From the NCBI GenBank assembly GCA_964058805.1, contig CAXKVV010000310.1, positions 1 to 34,116 of the forward strand: DNA of 34,116 nucleotides. The letters run 5' to 3'. The DNA is from Schoenoplectus triqueter. Its lineage: Eukaryota > Streptophyta > Magnoliopsida > Poales > Cyperaceae. A program made the position numbers and the translations under genes. The notes under the pieces are model-generated. The model was not told the origin of the DNA. It saw only the letters and a program-made list of their open reading frames with translations, and searched no databases. This document shows, piece by piece, positions 1-9,776 of this stretch (positions are counted from its first letter, which is position 1; the number at the start of each line of letters is the position of its first letter).

Positions 1-1
1 C

Positions 2-736
2 CCAAAAGCTCGTTATGAATGGATTCATTTAAGGTTGCAAGATTTTAAATCTGTGGGTGAATATAATTCCGCAATGTTTCGCATAACTTCTGAGTTAAAA
101 TTATGCGGAGAAAAGATTACTGATGAAGACATGTTAGAAAAAACATTTTCCACATTTCATGCTTCGAATTTGCTCCTGCAGCAGCAATATCGGGAGCGTG
201 GTTTTAAAAAATATTCAGAATTGATATCATGTCTTCTTGTTGCGGAACAAAATAATGAGCTTCTCATGAAAAATCATCAATCACGGCCCACTGGCTCTAG
301 TCCATTTCCTGAAGCAAATGCGACATCATTCCCTGAAGCGAATGCAACATCATTTAAAGGAAATCGTGGTCGAGGACGTGGTCGCGGCCCCAGAAGAGGT
401 CGTGGACGTGGTCGCAATAATGTTTGGCGACGTGAAGGTCATAATTTCAAATCAAATGACAACAATGCGGGGAGATATGAAAAGGAAAAGAATTCAACAT
501 CTTCTAAAAAGTTTGAAAGTAGTTGTTATAGATGTGGTATGACAAACCATTGGTCACGCACATGTCGTACTCCTAAACATTTAGTTGAACTTTATCAAGC
601 ATCCATCAAGAAAAAGGGAAAAGAAGTAGAAATAAATTTTATTGAAAATGAGTCAAGTGATTTACTCATGAATACACACCTAGATGTTTCTGATTTCTTT
701 GAGAATGTTGATAAAGAAATAAATATTATGAGCTAA
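2..736 (+). CDS. gag: copia Gag polyprotein, 5'-truncated by window edge
   Basis: Gag forms the virus-like particle that packages element RNA in the cytoplasm. The frame is open from base 2, so the Met at 35 is internal and not the start. The N-terminal part is the UBN2-type copia gag domain, rich in aromatic and charged residues. It is followed by two copies of an eight-residue unit (305-328 and 329-352), an Arg-Gly-rich stretch near 357-415 that probably binds RNA, and a zinc knuckle C-X2-C-X4-H-X4-C (Cys164, Cys167, His172, Cys177 counted from the Met at 35). The frame ends with TAA at 734-736. Pol follows after 112 bases in another frame, so Gag and Pol are not one continuous reading frame here. 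Confidence 0.92.
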   Translation, partial: PKARYEWIHLRLQDFKSVGEYNSAMFRITSELKLCGEKITDEDMLEKTFSTFHASNLLLQQQYRERGFKKYSELISCLLVAEQNNELLMKNHQSRPTGSSPFPEANATSFPEANATSFKGNRGRGRGRGPRRGRGRGRNNVWRREGHNFKSNDNNAGRYEKEKNSTSSKKFESSCYRCGMTNHWSRTCRTPKHLVELYQASIKKKGKEVEINFIENESSDLLMNTHLDVSDFFENVDKEINIMS

Positions 737-2228
737 GTTTTTTTTATTTTAATTCAGTTTTATGTTGTAAGTTTATGTTTCTCATGAATAAAATTAGTTT
801 CTTTAATTTTGATCTTGTATATTTTTTTTTGTTCAAAGGAAAAAGAATATGATTGAAGGCTCCAGCAGAGCAATGACAAGTATTAGAGATGAATGTCTAG
901 TAGACAGTGGAACAACAAACACAATATTAAAAAGCAAAAAATATTTTTCTCAATTGTCTCCTGTAGAGACACATGTTAATACAATTTCTGGTATTAGTAA
1001 CTTAATTGAAGGCTCTGGAAGAGCTTGTATTTTGTTATCAAAAGGAACAAAATTAATTATAAATGACGCATTATACTCTAGTAAATCCAGAAGAAATTTA
1101 CTAAGTTTTAAAGATATTCGGTGTAATGGTTATCATATCGAAACCATGACTGAAAATAACATTGAATATCTTCAAATTACAATGATTAAATATGGTCGGA
1201 AGATCATATTGGAAAAGATGAAAGCTTTATCATCTGGACTATATTGTATGAACATAAGTTCAATAGAATTAAATATGGTCAGTAACCAGAAGTTGCATGA
1301 CACAAAAATGTTTACTCTGTGGCATGACAGGTTAGGTCATCCAGATAACATTATGATGAGGAGAATAATTGAAAGTGCAAATGGGCATCCTCTAAAGGAC
1401 CTGAAGATTCTATTATTAAAAGATTTATCATGTGCAGCATGCTCTCTTGGAAAATTGATAATTAGGCCATTTAAAAATAAAATTGAAAATGAATCTCCTT
1501 TATTTTTAGAGAGAATTCAAGGAGGCATTTGTGGGCCTATTTCTCCTCCATGTGGACCATTTAGATATTTTATGGTTTTAATTGATGCATCAACTCGATG
1601 GTCATATGTTTGCCTATTAGCTACAAGAAATGTTGCATTTGCTAGGCTATTAGCACAAATAATCCAATTAAGAGCAAATTTTCCGGATTACCAAATTAAG
1701 AGTATCCGGCTTGATAATGCAGGAGAATTTACATCTCAGTCTTTTAATGATTATTGTATGTCAATTGGGATTAAGGTAGAACATCCAGTTGCTCATGTAC
1801 ATACACAAAATGGTTTAGCTGAATCATTAATTAAAAGATTACAACTGATTGCTAGACCGTTACTTATGAAATGTAATCTACCATCTTCTGCATGGGGACA
1901 TACCATATTACATGCTGCTGCACTTATTAGATTAAGACCAACTGCATCTCATAAATTTTCTCCATTACAATTGGTCTCTGGAAGAGAACCAAACTTGTCC
2001 CATCTTAAAATTTTTGGTTGTGCTGTGTATGTTCAAATTTCTCCTCCACAACGCACAAAAATGGGACCACAGAGGAGATTAGGAATTTATATTGGTTTTC
2101 ACTCTCCATCAATTATTAAATATTTAGAACCATTAACTGGAGATGTTTTTACAGCTCGTTTTGCTGATTGTCAATTTGATGAGACAATATTCCCAATCTT
2201 AGGGGGAGAAAAAGAAAAGCTGGAAAAA

Positions 2229-2231
2229 TAA
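2229..2231 (+). other. nonsense codon in copia pol (between integrase and RT)
   Basis: TAA interrupts the pol frame directly after the run of Glu and Lys codons that ends the integrase part. The same frame continues without indel into the linker and RT. Confidence 0.85.
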
Positions 2232-3893
2232 GTAACTTGGAATGCATCATCAATATCTTATCTTGATTCCCGGAGTGGTCAATGTGAACTGGAAGTTCAA
2301 AAGATTATACATTTGCAAAGAATAGCAAATGAGTTACCAGATGCATTTACAGATACAAAAAGAGTGACTAAATCACATATACCAGCTTTAAATGCACCTG
2401 CTCGAATTGAAATAACCCCAGCAGAGGTTACTATACAAAGAAAACGTGGAAGACCAATCGGTTCCAAAGACAAAAATCCACGAAAAATGAAAGAGCAGAA
2501 TAATGCAGTTGGTGTAACTTCAGCAAAAGTTACCGATAAAATCCCAGAAGAGATTGTCAGTAAAATCCCAGAAGAGATTGGAAGTAGAACCCTAGAAGAG
2601 GTCGTTGATAAAGTTCCAGAAGAAACTCAGGCACCGAATGATTATGAGATCTCAATAAATTATGTACAGAATGGTATAATATGGAACCGAAATGAAACAC
2701 GTGTTGATGAAATTTTTGCATATGCTATAGCAATTGAAGTGATAAATGAGGAAGATTATGTGCCAAAAACTCCAGAAGAGTGTATGCACAGAAATGATTG
2801 GCCAAAATGGAAAGATGCCATGAAGGCTGAATTAGATTCGCTTGAAAAGCGAAATGTTTTTGGACCTATAATTCTAACCCCTAAAAATGTTAACCCTGTA
2901 GGTTACAAGTGGGTTTTTGCAATAAAAAGAAATGAGAAAAATGAGATTGTGAGATATAAAGCAAGGCTGGTGGCACAAGGTTTTACACAAATACCAGGAG
3001 TTGATTATGAAGAAACGTATTCACCTGTAGTGGATGCAATAACTCTTCGATTTTTAATCAGTCTCGCAATCACTGAGAACCTTCAAATGCGTCTCATGGA
3101 TGTTGTCACAGCTTATTTGTATGGATCACTCGATAATGATATCTATATGAAAGTCCCTGAAGGATTAAAAATGTCTGAAGCATTTACATCAAAATCTCGA
3201 GAAATGTATTCTATAAAGTTAAAACGATCATTGTATGGACTAAAACAATCAGGTCGAATGTGGTATAATCGACTCAGTGAATATCTCATAAAAGAAGGAT
3301 ATAAATCTAATATAATTAGTCCATGTGTTTTTATTAAACGATCAATCTCGAGTTTTATAATTATTGCAGTATATGTTGATGACCTGAATATCATTGGGTC
3401 TCCTGAAGAGATCGAAAAGACTGCAAAATTATTAAAGAATGAATTTGAAATGAAAGATCTTGGTGTAACAAAGTTGTGCCTCGGCCTACAGATCGAGCAT
3501 TTGCATAATGGTATATTTGTCCATCAATCAAACTACATCCAGAAGATGTTGAAACGTTTTAATATGGACAAAGCTCATCCTCTAAGTACACCAATGGTTG
3601 TCCGATCACTTGATGTGAAAAAAGATCCTTATCGGCCCCGAGAAAATAATGAAAAAGCTCTTGGTCCTGAAGTACCATACTTAAGTGCAATTGGGGCTTT
3701 GATGTATCTTGCTAATAATACGAGATCTGATATTGCTTTTTCTGTAAATGTATTAGTAAGATATAGTTCTGATCCAACACGCCGACATTGGAACGGAATC
3801 AAACATGTATTACGTTACCTTTGTGGGACACGTGATATGGGACTATTTTATCGAAAAAATACAAAGTCCAAACTAGTTGGATATGCAGATGCA

Positions 3894-3896
3894 TGA
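3894..3896 (+). other. nonsense codon in copia pol (RNase H entry)
   Basis: TGA follows the conserved GYADA motif that opens the RNase H domain, where copia elements usually have a glycine or similar residue. The frame continues unbroken on the other side to 4373. Confidence 0.85.
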
Positions 3897-4377
3897 TATT
3901 TATCAGATCCGCATAAAGCTCGGTCACAATCCGGATATGTGTTTACATATGGCGGCACTGCAATTTCATGGCGATCAACAAAGCAAACATTGACAGCAAC
4001 ATCATCAAATCATGCTGAATTAATTGCTCTTTATGATGCTGGACGGGAATGTGTATGGTTAAGATCCATGATCCAACACATCCAAGAGGAATGTGGTCTC
4101 GAGACAGTCAGAGAAAACCCGACGGTGATATACGAAGATAATACTGCATGCATTGCTCAAATCAAAGAAGGATATATCAAAGGTGACAGGACCAAACACA
4201 TCTCGCCGAAGTTCTTCTCAACACATGACTTACAGAAGAATGGTTTGATAAATATTTGTCAAATCAGATCAAGCGATAATTTGGCGGACTTATTCACAAA
4301 ATCATTGCCAAGAAATATTTTTGAGCAGCTTTCACATAAAATTGGCATTCGTCACTTAAAAGATGTACGTTAAAATG

Positions 4378-4584
4378 AGGGGGAGTATTATACACGTTGC
4401 ACTCTTTTTCCCTTCACTAAGTTTTGTCCCATTGGGTTTTCTTAGTAAGGTTTTTAATGAGGCAACATAACTGATCCAGAAGTATCAGTTAAATCAAGTT
4501 GGTCCTGGAGTACCAAAATTTAATATTTGTCCAGTAGTACAATATTAATAGTGTATAATATAAGGCGAAACATCTAAGGGGGAG
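4378..4584 (+). promoter_or_regulatory. copia 3' non-coding region with two polypurine-tract-like sites
   Basis: AAGGGGGAG at 4576-4584 lies directly against the 3' LTR, so it is the polypurine tract that primes plus-strand DNA synthesis. A second site, GAGGGGGAGTATTATA, begins at 4377, just after the pol stop. The 190 bases between them are non-coding and include a pyrimidine-rich stretch (4401-4420). Confidence 0.8.
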
Positions 4585-4850
4585 TGTTATAATATTAATG
4601 ATAGATATTTCACCTCCTCTCATTCCTCCACCTCCTCTCATAATAATAGAAGTTTTTCATTCTCTTCACCTTCTCCTTAACTCTAGATTTAATTTTGTAT
4701 TAATTTTCTCTTTTATTACATGATGTTTTTCTAGCCTATAAATAGAGGCTTGTATGTTGTTGATGGTAATATAAAATCTTTAGATGAGATAATATAGAAA
4801 TAAGATTTTAGTCTCTCACAACTTTTGTCTTCTATCTTTATTTTATAACA
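4585..4850 (+). repeat. copia 3' long terminal repeat (266 bp)
   Basis: It starts TGTTATAA and ends TTATAACA, an 8-bp perfect terminal inverted repeat with the canonical TG...CA ends, immediately after the polypurine tract. A TATA box, TATAAATAG, is at 4737-4745, placing the expected transcript start about 30 bases further on. At 266 bp it is a short LTR, which is common in copia elements. The matching 5' LTR is outside the window. Confidence 0.88.
4737..4745 (+). promoter_or_regulatory. TATA box of the copia LTR promoter
   Basis: TATAAATAG sits about 110 bases before the LTR end, the usual place for the U3/R boundary in short plant copia LTRs. Confidence 0.65.
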
Positions 4851-5234
4851 CAATCCAATTTCTTTATTCTAAAAAAATCGTACCTATTAATGCATAAAAT
4901 AAAAACGCTTCATGAAATCAAAGGTAGCTAGCACAAAATGTCAATACATTTTGACGAAGAAATATGAAATATTATTTCCAGCCATAATAAAAAAAATCAA
5001 ATATCATTTGTACGTCGACACAAAGCGACATTTATAATTATTTTTTACTATTTAGAATTTATGTTGCATGAGTACGGATGTGAGTATCATGTCAGATACA
5101 TCTGTATGATACATCGGTTTTAAAATATTTGGGATATGAATATGAAAATATATTTTTTGTATATAAAAATAAATATATGATATAAAAAAATAAAAAAACT
5201 AGATAAGTGTAATACTTTTTAATGGTTATATAAA

Positions 5235-5640
5235 GAGAGTTGGGCTATGGTGTTATTCATAGTACATATCATATCCGTGCTATGGATCAGTTCTTCGTTC
5301 TCAAAGTCTAAATGATCAATTTAAACCGTTGAAAATGACTTCCATATGAATATTTAGTTATAGACTAAATTTTACATTGTTTAGATTTTGTAACTAGTTT
5401 TTTAGATGGTTAGAAAAAAAAAATTTTGAATGGCTCATAATAATTAAATCAAGTGATTTTCTAACTAATATAAAAAATAGTTAAAAATGTAAAAAATTTA
5501 AAATTTCATCTATAACTAAATATTCATATGAAAACCATTTTGAGCGGTTCTGATCGATCATTTAGACTTTGAGAACGAATAACAGATCCATAGCACGAAA
5601 ATGATTGATGCTATACATAGCACCATAGTTCAACTCTCTC
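5235..5640. mobile_element. Hairpin-type MITE, about 400 bp, almost fully self-complementary
   Basis: The left arm starts GAGAGTTGGGCTATGGTG; the right arm, read in reverse complement, starts GAGAGTTGAACTATGGTG. Pairing then continues through words such as CGTTCTCAAAGTCTAAATGAT and CATATGAATATTTAGTTATAG, almost to the centre near 5430-5470. There is no coding capacity. The ends merge into TATATA/AGAGAG sequence, so the target duplication cannot be read. It lies inside the older GATACG repeat. Confidence 0.85.
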
Positions 5641-5755
5641 TCTCTATATATATATCAAATCCAACTCATGCATTTAATTTTTAGAATTTTGACCTTACCC
5701 TGCTATATGTGAAACCGATATGCATTCAAATTGTACCTGGCATATACCCACATTC

Positions 5756-5919
5756 GATACGCACCTGATACTTTTTTTTTATCGGAAAAATAAGAGTCAA
5801 GTTTTCAAATTTCATAATTGTTCATAAGGACCTTCCATCCGGATTTCGAATTCACGACCTCCCACACAGAAGTTGTCGTCTTTTACCACTAAATCAAAGT
5901 CTGATTCTTGATACGCACC
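5756..5919 (-). mobile_element. tRNA-derived SINE (144 bp) with 10-bp target site duplication
   Basis: On the minus strand the unit carries an A-box-like GATTTAGTGGTAAAAG and, about 33 bases on, a B-box-like GAATTCGAAATCC, as in the RNA polymerase III promoter of tRNA-derived SINEs. Its 3' end is an A-run (seen as T-run 5772-5781 on the plus strand). The unit, 5766-5909, is flanked by GATACGCACC at 5756-5765 and again at 5910-5919, a perfect 10-bp direct repeat as left by target-primed reverse transcription. Confidence 0.85.
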
Positions 5920-6590
5920 CAATATTATTCAACTAGATATAAAGTACCGGATAAAAGTTTAGAATGTATACTCGAGCTGGTTTAAGATAATCAGATGACA
6001 CGAGCTAAGCTTATTAAAATTAAATGTCATGATTAAATTCACATTTTTTTTATAGAGAAAGTGATTTTAATAAGTCAATGACTATAACTAGAGTGTTAGA
6101 GATGTCCATGTTCATCTAGAAAAAAAAGAGGCACCGCTGCATGTCTAGACATTTTAAAAGGATAATTTAAAATGAATATCTGCAATACAATAATTCCACT
6201 GGAATCCAAGTAAATAGATCCGTATATAAACCTAATAAATATATATAATAGTTTATTGCATTCACAAATGATTTTCTTTTTGTAAAATTAACTTGTAAAA
6301 AAAATGCAATTCAATCTTATATGATCTATATATACTATAATTCTTTGTCGGTATCAATTATAGACAATGACTAATTATTTTTTGAAATAAAAATGAGTCA
6401 AGTGTTTTACCTTCAAATATTTAGAAAAATTCTTTCGTTACATTTTGCATAAGTTAAAATTAATGTGATATTAAATAGTAGTCCCAAAAAAATGTTCGTT
6501 CTTTAAAAAAAAATAAAGCTCTCATTATTTCTTTTTGGTATCTATTAATTTTTATATATTTTTTTCAAATTAAATCTACATAATTTCTAG
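5920..6590. other. Intergenic, no gene seen
   Basis: AT-rich DNA without a credible reading frame, RNA gene or repeat boundary that I can support. Confidence 0.5.
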
Positions 6591-6916
6591 AGATGACAAT
6601 AGAGTAGATCATATTAGGTTTGGGTTCGAACAAATCGGGTCAAGTCAGTTTAATCTTTTGGGAAGAAATTAGGTCGGTATATTAAATCGAATCGGGTCAA
6701 TTTTATATTGATTTTTTCATATTTTAAATTAATTTCAATTGTATGGTAGGTTATTTGATTTTCAGTTGGGTTTAATAAGATCTTGTTCAAATTGAATCAT
6801 TTCAGTTTGACATTCAGATTGAATCATTTCCGTTGACCTTTTAAAAATAAAATAAACCGAGTTGGATTTAGATATGAACGAGTTGAACGGGTTTTTTAGA
6901 CCGGATCGAATATTGT
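6591..6916. repeat. Dispersed repeat (GGGTTCGG type), copy 1
   Basis: It begins AGATGACAAT and is marked by repeated GGGTC/GGGTT words, a central TTTTTTCATATTTTA and two near-copies of a TTGAATCATTTC word. A diverged copy in the same orientation lies at 29809-30050, sharing the start (GGTGACAATCGGGTAG-like), the centre and the end (AGACCGGATCG / TCAGATCGGG). It has no coding capacity and I cannot assign the class. The open frames on either strand here are chance. Confidence 0.7.
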
Positions 6917-7224
6917 CGAGTGACTGTAAGACTTGACCTATTACCACAATACCCGCGATTTTACCAACTTTTGTTGCAGAGTACATATCAACTTATTTTG
7001 TCATCATCCCACGATTCTTGCAAAGTCACTTAAGAGAACTTGCACGTGTGAAATTGATATATTAGGAACATGCATGCATGTCATCGAAAGTCAAGTACCC
7101 AAGAGGCCTTCCTAAATAAATGGACGTATTAAACTATTCTTTACCTTAGATATATCAGGAGAAAGGTGCGGACAAGAAGATGGGAAAAAGAGAATAGAGC
7201 TCTGTACTTAGTTCATTAGTTTAA

Positions 7225-7577
7225 CGATCTCTACCGGCTCGGCTCATTAAATATATTTTTCAGATAAAAGTTTTAATTTAAAATTAATTCATTAAATTAA
7301 CCGAACTAACTGAGTTAATTCGTTAAGACTCGATAAAATTTATTCAATAATTAATAATATTTTATATCAAAATTTAAAATAATTAATGATAATATATTTC
7401 ATATAAATTTAATATAATAATTTAAATACATATTATACTATAAATTAATAATTTATCGAGCCTAAAGAGCTCAATGAGCTGAGTTAGTCAAACTTTAAAT
7501 TTATTTCATTAAATTAATAAGCTAATTTATTAATGAGCGAATTAATAACGAGTCAGTGAACAGGAACGAGCCACGCA
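7225..7577. repeat. AT-rich dispersed repeat with GAGCC/GGCTC ends and internal symmetry
   Basis: It starts CGGCTCGGCTCATTAAAT and ends ACGAGCCACG, so the ends are inverted. The interior holds partly self-complementary words, such as CTCGATAAAATTTATT against its approximate complement near 7448-7465. It resembles the GAGCTCGAGC-type degenerate repeats common in plant intergenic DNA. The boundaries are approximate. Confidence 0.45.
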
Positions 7578-7766
7578 TGAGAGAGCACCTATTTTTCACT
7601 TGAAAAACAAAAACAAATGTACACATATTCGAAAAGATGGAGTGACTTAAGGGTCAGAGAAAGCCACGCATGGGAGGGCACGCGCACCACATGCAAAGAG
7701 CTATCGTGTCATTTTCCCCCTTTTTTTCGTTCTTATCGCAAACGAGAACCGTGACCGACTCAGAAA

Positions 7767-7870
7767 TGTCAGAGACTTTTTAAAATAATTATTATAATAA
7801 TTTTAGTTGTAATAATAGATATTATTAAATTAAAATTTTAATAAAACGAATGATGATCCGTCTCTGACAG
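7767..7870 (+). repeat. Extra arm of the 8.1-8.5 kb inverted-repeat element
   Basis: The stretch from CAGAGAC through the AT-rich block ending near CGTCTCTGACAGTGAC matches, in direct orientation, the reverse complement of 8400-8525. It gives the locus three copies of one terminal arm. Confidence 0.6.
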
Positions 7871-8091
7871 TGACAATTATATATTTCATGATCAAGGGTA
7901 TTTGAGATTTTTTTTTATTTGAATTTTTTCAATGCTTCAATGTTAGGACTAGTTATAAGTTCAAATTTAATACAAATTTATGATTTTTGGGAAATAGTGG
8001 GAATATTTTCCTATTTGCTAATAGAATTTTGATTTACACGACCACTCGTTGCCTGTCAAAAAGCTTTTGTAACTAATTTTGCAAACGAGTT

Positions 8092-8530
8092 AGTTATTTA
8101 TTGTTAAATTAAAATTTTAACAATATGAATAACAGTGCGTCACTGATAGTGATGCTTTGTAAAAACATCAGTCTGACTAATGTTGTTGTATAAAGATGAC
8201 ACTCAGTGATATTTTTTTTCTTTTTTATATACCTTGCAAATCACTTTTTACACTTTAATTTTGACATTTCTAGCAGCAGTCAGTGGGAGAACACCACACC
8301 ATCTGGCGTTGTCATTTTTTTTAAAAGTAACTGAAAATAATAATAAAAAAAGACGTCGTTAGAAGCGGTGTCTTTATACAAACACATCCATCTTACTGAT
8401 ACATTTGCAAAGCACACTTTTAGTGACTCATTGTCATTCATATTATTAAAATTTTGATTTAATAATATTTATTATTAAAAATAAAATTATTATAATAACT
8501 ATTTAAAAATATCTCTGCAGAAGAGCAGCC
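8092..8530. mobile_element. MITE-like element with long terminal inverted repeats
   Basis: The left arm (about 8092-8200) and the right arm (about 8365-8525, read as reverse complement) share TTAAATTAAAATTTTAA, then AATATGAATAACAGTG, GTCACTGATAGTGATGCTTTG, and TGTATAAAGATGACAC-like words in the same order. The centre (8222-8345) is unrelated. There is no open reading frame. With the arm at 7767-7870 the structure may be 7767-8530 with an internal rearrangement. An AGCCGCC word (8527-8533) lies at the right end. Confidence 0.7.
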
Positions 8531-8534
8531 GCCA

Positions 8535-9360
8535 AGTTTTTCCTTGCATATATGATATTTTTATTTTTACTAACAGTCCCCAAATAATTTAATTTTATGT
8601 AAGAGTATAAAAAAATGCTTTAATATTTTGTAATATTACAATCCAAAAAAATAAAACCAAAATTTATCCTAACAGTAACTTTATCGAATAATACATAAAT
8701 TTTGAACTTGTTACTCTCTCCGTTTCGGAGCAGTAAACATGTGAGTAGGTGTATTATTCTTCGACGAGAAATGTCAAATATCAGAAAAGATCACGTGTTC
8801 TCTTTGAAGCATGTGATAGAATTAATAGCGAAGGGAAACCACCTGGAAGGCGCCGAAGAAATGATATGGGTCCCAATCTAAAAGGCTTGTTGCCGCACGG
8901 AATGGAATGGAAGTGTTTTTCTTCCTTGACCTCCACTCCAAGCACTCAAATCAACTTTACTTTCCCTTCTCCTTAATTTTTGCCTTTTCAATTTGTTTGT
9001 TTAATGGTAGTCATGCATCCTAATGAATTGATGCTTCAGGTTCAGTGTTCAACTTGACCAGTCAATATCAACCATTTTGCCATTTTACCATTTTGGAGTA
9101 TGCTGCAGATAATAAAAAATGCCGACAATGTTTAGACTAAATCTTTACTTAGTGTCACTAAATTTAAATATCACGGAGGATTTTCAGATTTTTAAATAGA
9201 TTCAAGTAAATATAATTATAGCAGTCCCATATACTTTATTTTATGTTCACATCATAAATTTCATCATTTATATACCAACCATCATCGAATTGTTTTTAGG
9301 CTCTTTTAACTATCATTCAATAGGCACAAAGTTAAGTAATTAATATATTTAAGGATATAT
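8535..9360. other. Intergenic, no supported gene
   Basis: A less AT-rich patch at about 8790-8960 gives a 75-codon open frame with no recognisable domain. The rest is AT-rich. Nothing else is supported. Confidence 0.45.
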
Positions 9361-9425
9361 CAGTTAAACAATATTATTTTAATAATCTTGATAATTGAAT
9401 TTTAAATAAATTTGAAAAAGTTTTA
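9361..9425. repeat. Fragment of the 12.3-kb MITE family (one arm)
   Basis: CAGTTAAACAATATTATTTT and the following TAATCTTGATAATTGAA, TTTTAAATAAA match the terminal arm of the element at 12287-12659 (reverse complement of its right end). The other arm is absent. Confidence 0.6.
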
Positions 9426-9776
9426 TATATATTGGCGTTTGCGTAACTGAACTATTCCGAAATTTTATTAGCTTTTCTTTGGATAAACCCAATATATATA
9501 TTCTACTTAATATGAATAAAACAATAGAAAGAGACGAGCCAAGTCATAGTCAGCTTCTCTGAAAAAATTTACAGTACATTAAAGAATTTTTTTAAATCAC
9601 CCAACAATCAATGTGAAAATTTTATTTTAAAAAAGAGTGAACCATAGAAATAATGATCGTTTGTTGGAAAGGCGTGCCAGGGATAAGAACTTGCATCATA
9701 AATAAGGAGATCGGACCAAAATTAATGGTTCTAATTTATTAACCACATAAAGTTTTTAATTAATTGTGTGTGATGT

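Larger units (their letters stand above)
849..4373 (+). pseudogene. pol: copia Pol polyprotein (PR-IN-RT-RNase H) with two in-frame stops
   Basis: One frame runs from ATG 849 to TAA 4371-4373 (1175 codons), broken only by TAA at 2229-2231 and TGA at 3894-3896. Domains in order: aspartic protease with DSGT (Asp codon 903-905); the GAG-pre-integrase zinc region with its His and Cys residues (about 1318-1445); integrase core with the first Asp in the IDASTRW region, the second in RLDNAGEF and the Glu in QNGLAES, so the catalytic triad looks intact; a charged linker (about 2400-2650); reverse transcriptase with the YVDD active site (3372-3383); and RNase H with its Glu in SSNHAEL and an Asp in YEDN. 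The stops fall between integrase and RT and in the RNase H entry. Both sides of each stop remain in frame and match the family, so these are point mutations. The copy is probably non-autonomous now but recently active. The start codon choice is uncertain. Confidence 0.93.
1..4850 (+). mobile_element. Ty1/copia LTR retrotransposon, 3' portion (5' end outside window)
   Basis: The order gag, protease, integrase, reverse transcriptase, RNase H, polypurine tract, LTR is that of Ty1/copia. The 5' LTR, the primer-binding site and the start of gag lie upstream of the window. The element is well preserved: gag has no internal stop and pol has only two nonsense codons and no frameshift. The 3' LTR ends at 4850 and is followed by CAATC, which could be one copy of the target duplication; the other copy is not visible. 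The lineage within copia (perhaps Ivana-like) is a guess from the general look of the RT and RNase H region. Confidence 0.95.
5064..5930. mobile_element. Degenerate GATACG-type fold-back repeat with nested MITE and SINE
   Basis: The left part (from about 5064) reads GTTGCATGAGTACGGATGTG and continues with repeated GTATC/GATAC words. The right part (about 5716-5765) has CCGATATGCATTC, then CATATACCCACATTCGATACG. The left and right parts are roughly reverse complements, and the same architecture recurs at 30637-31157. A hairpin MITE (5235-5640) and a SINE (5766-5909) interrupt it. The exact right end is not clear. Confidence 0.5.

Noticed and set aside
318..542. 74-codon open frame overlapping gag
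   Set aside because: Alternative frame of the Arg-Gly-rich part of gag; the composition follows from the GTCGTGG-type repeats.
3143..3394. 83-codon open frame on the minus strand
   Set aside because: It lies wholly inside the reverse transcriptase region of copia pol and has no domain of its own.
8749..8976. 75-codon open frame in a less AT-rich patch
   Set aside because: No domain, no homologous-looking motif, no promoter; composition alone does not support a gene.
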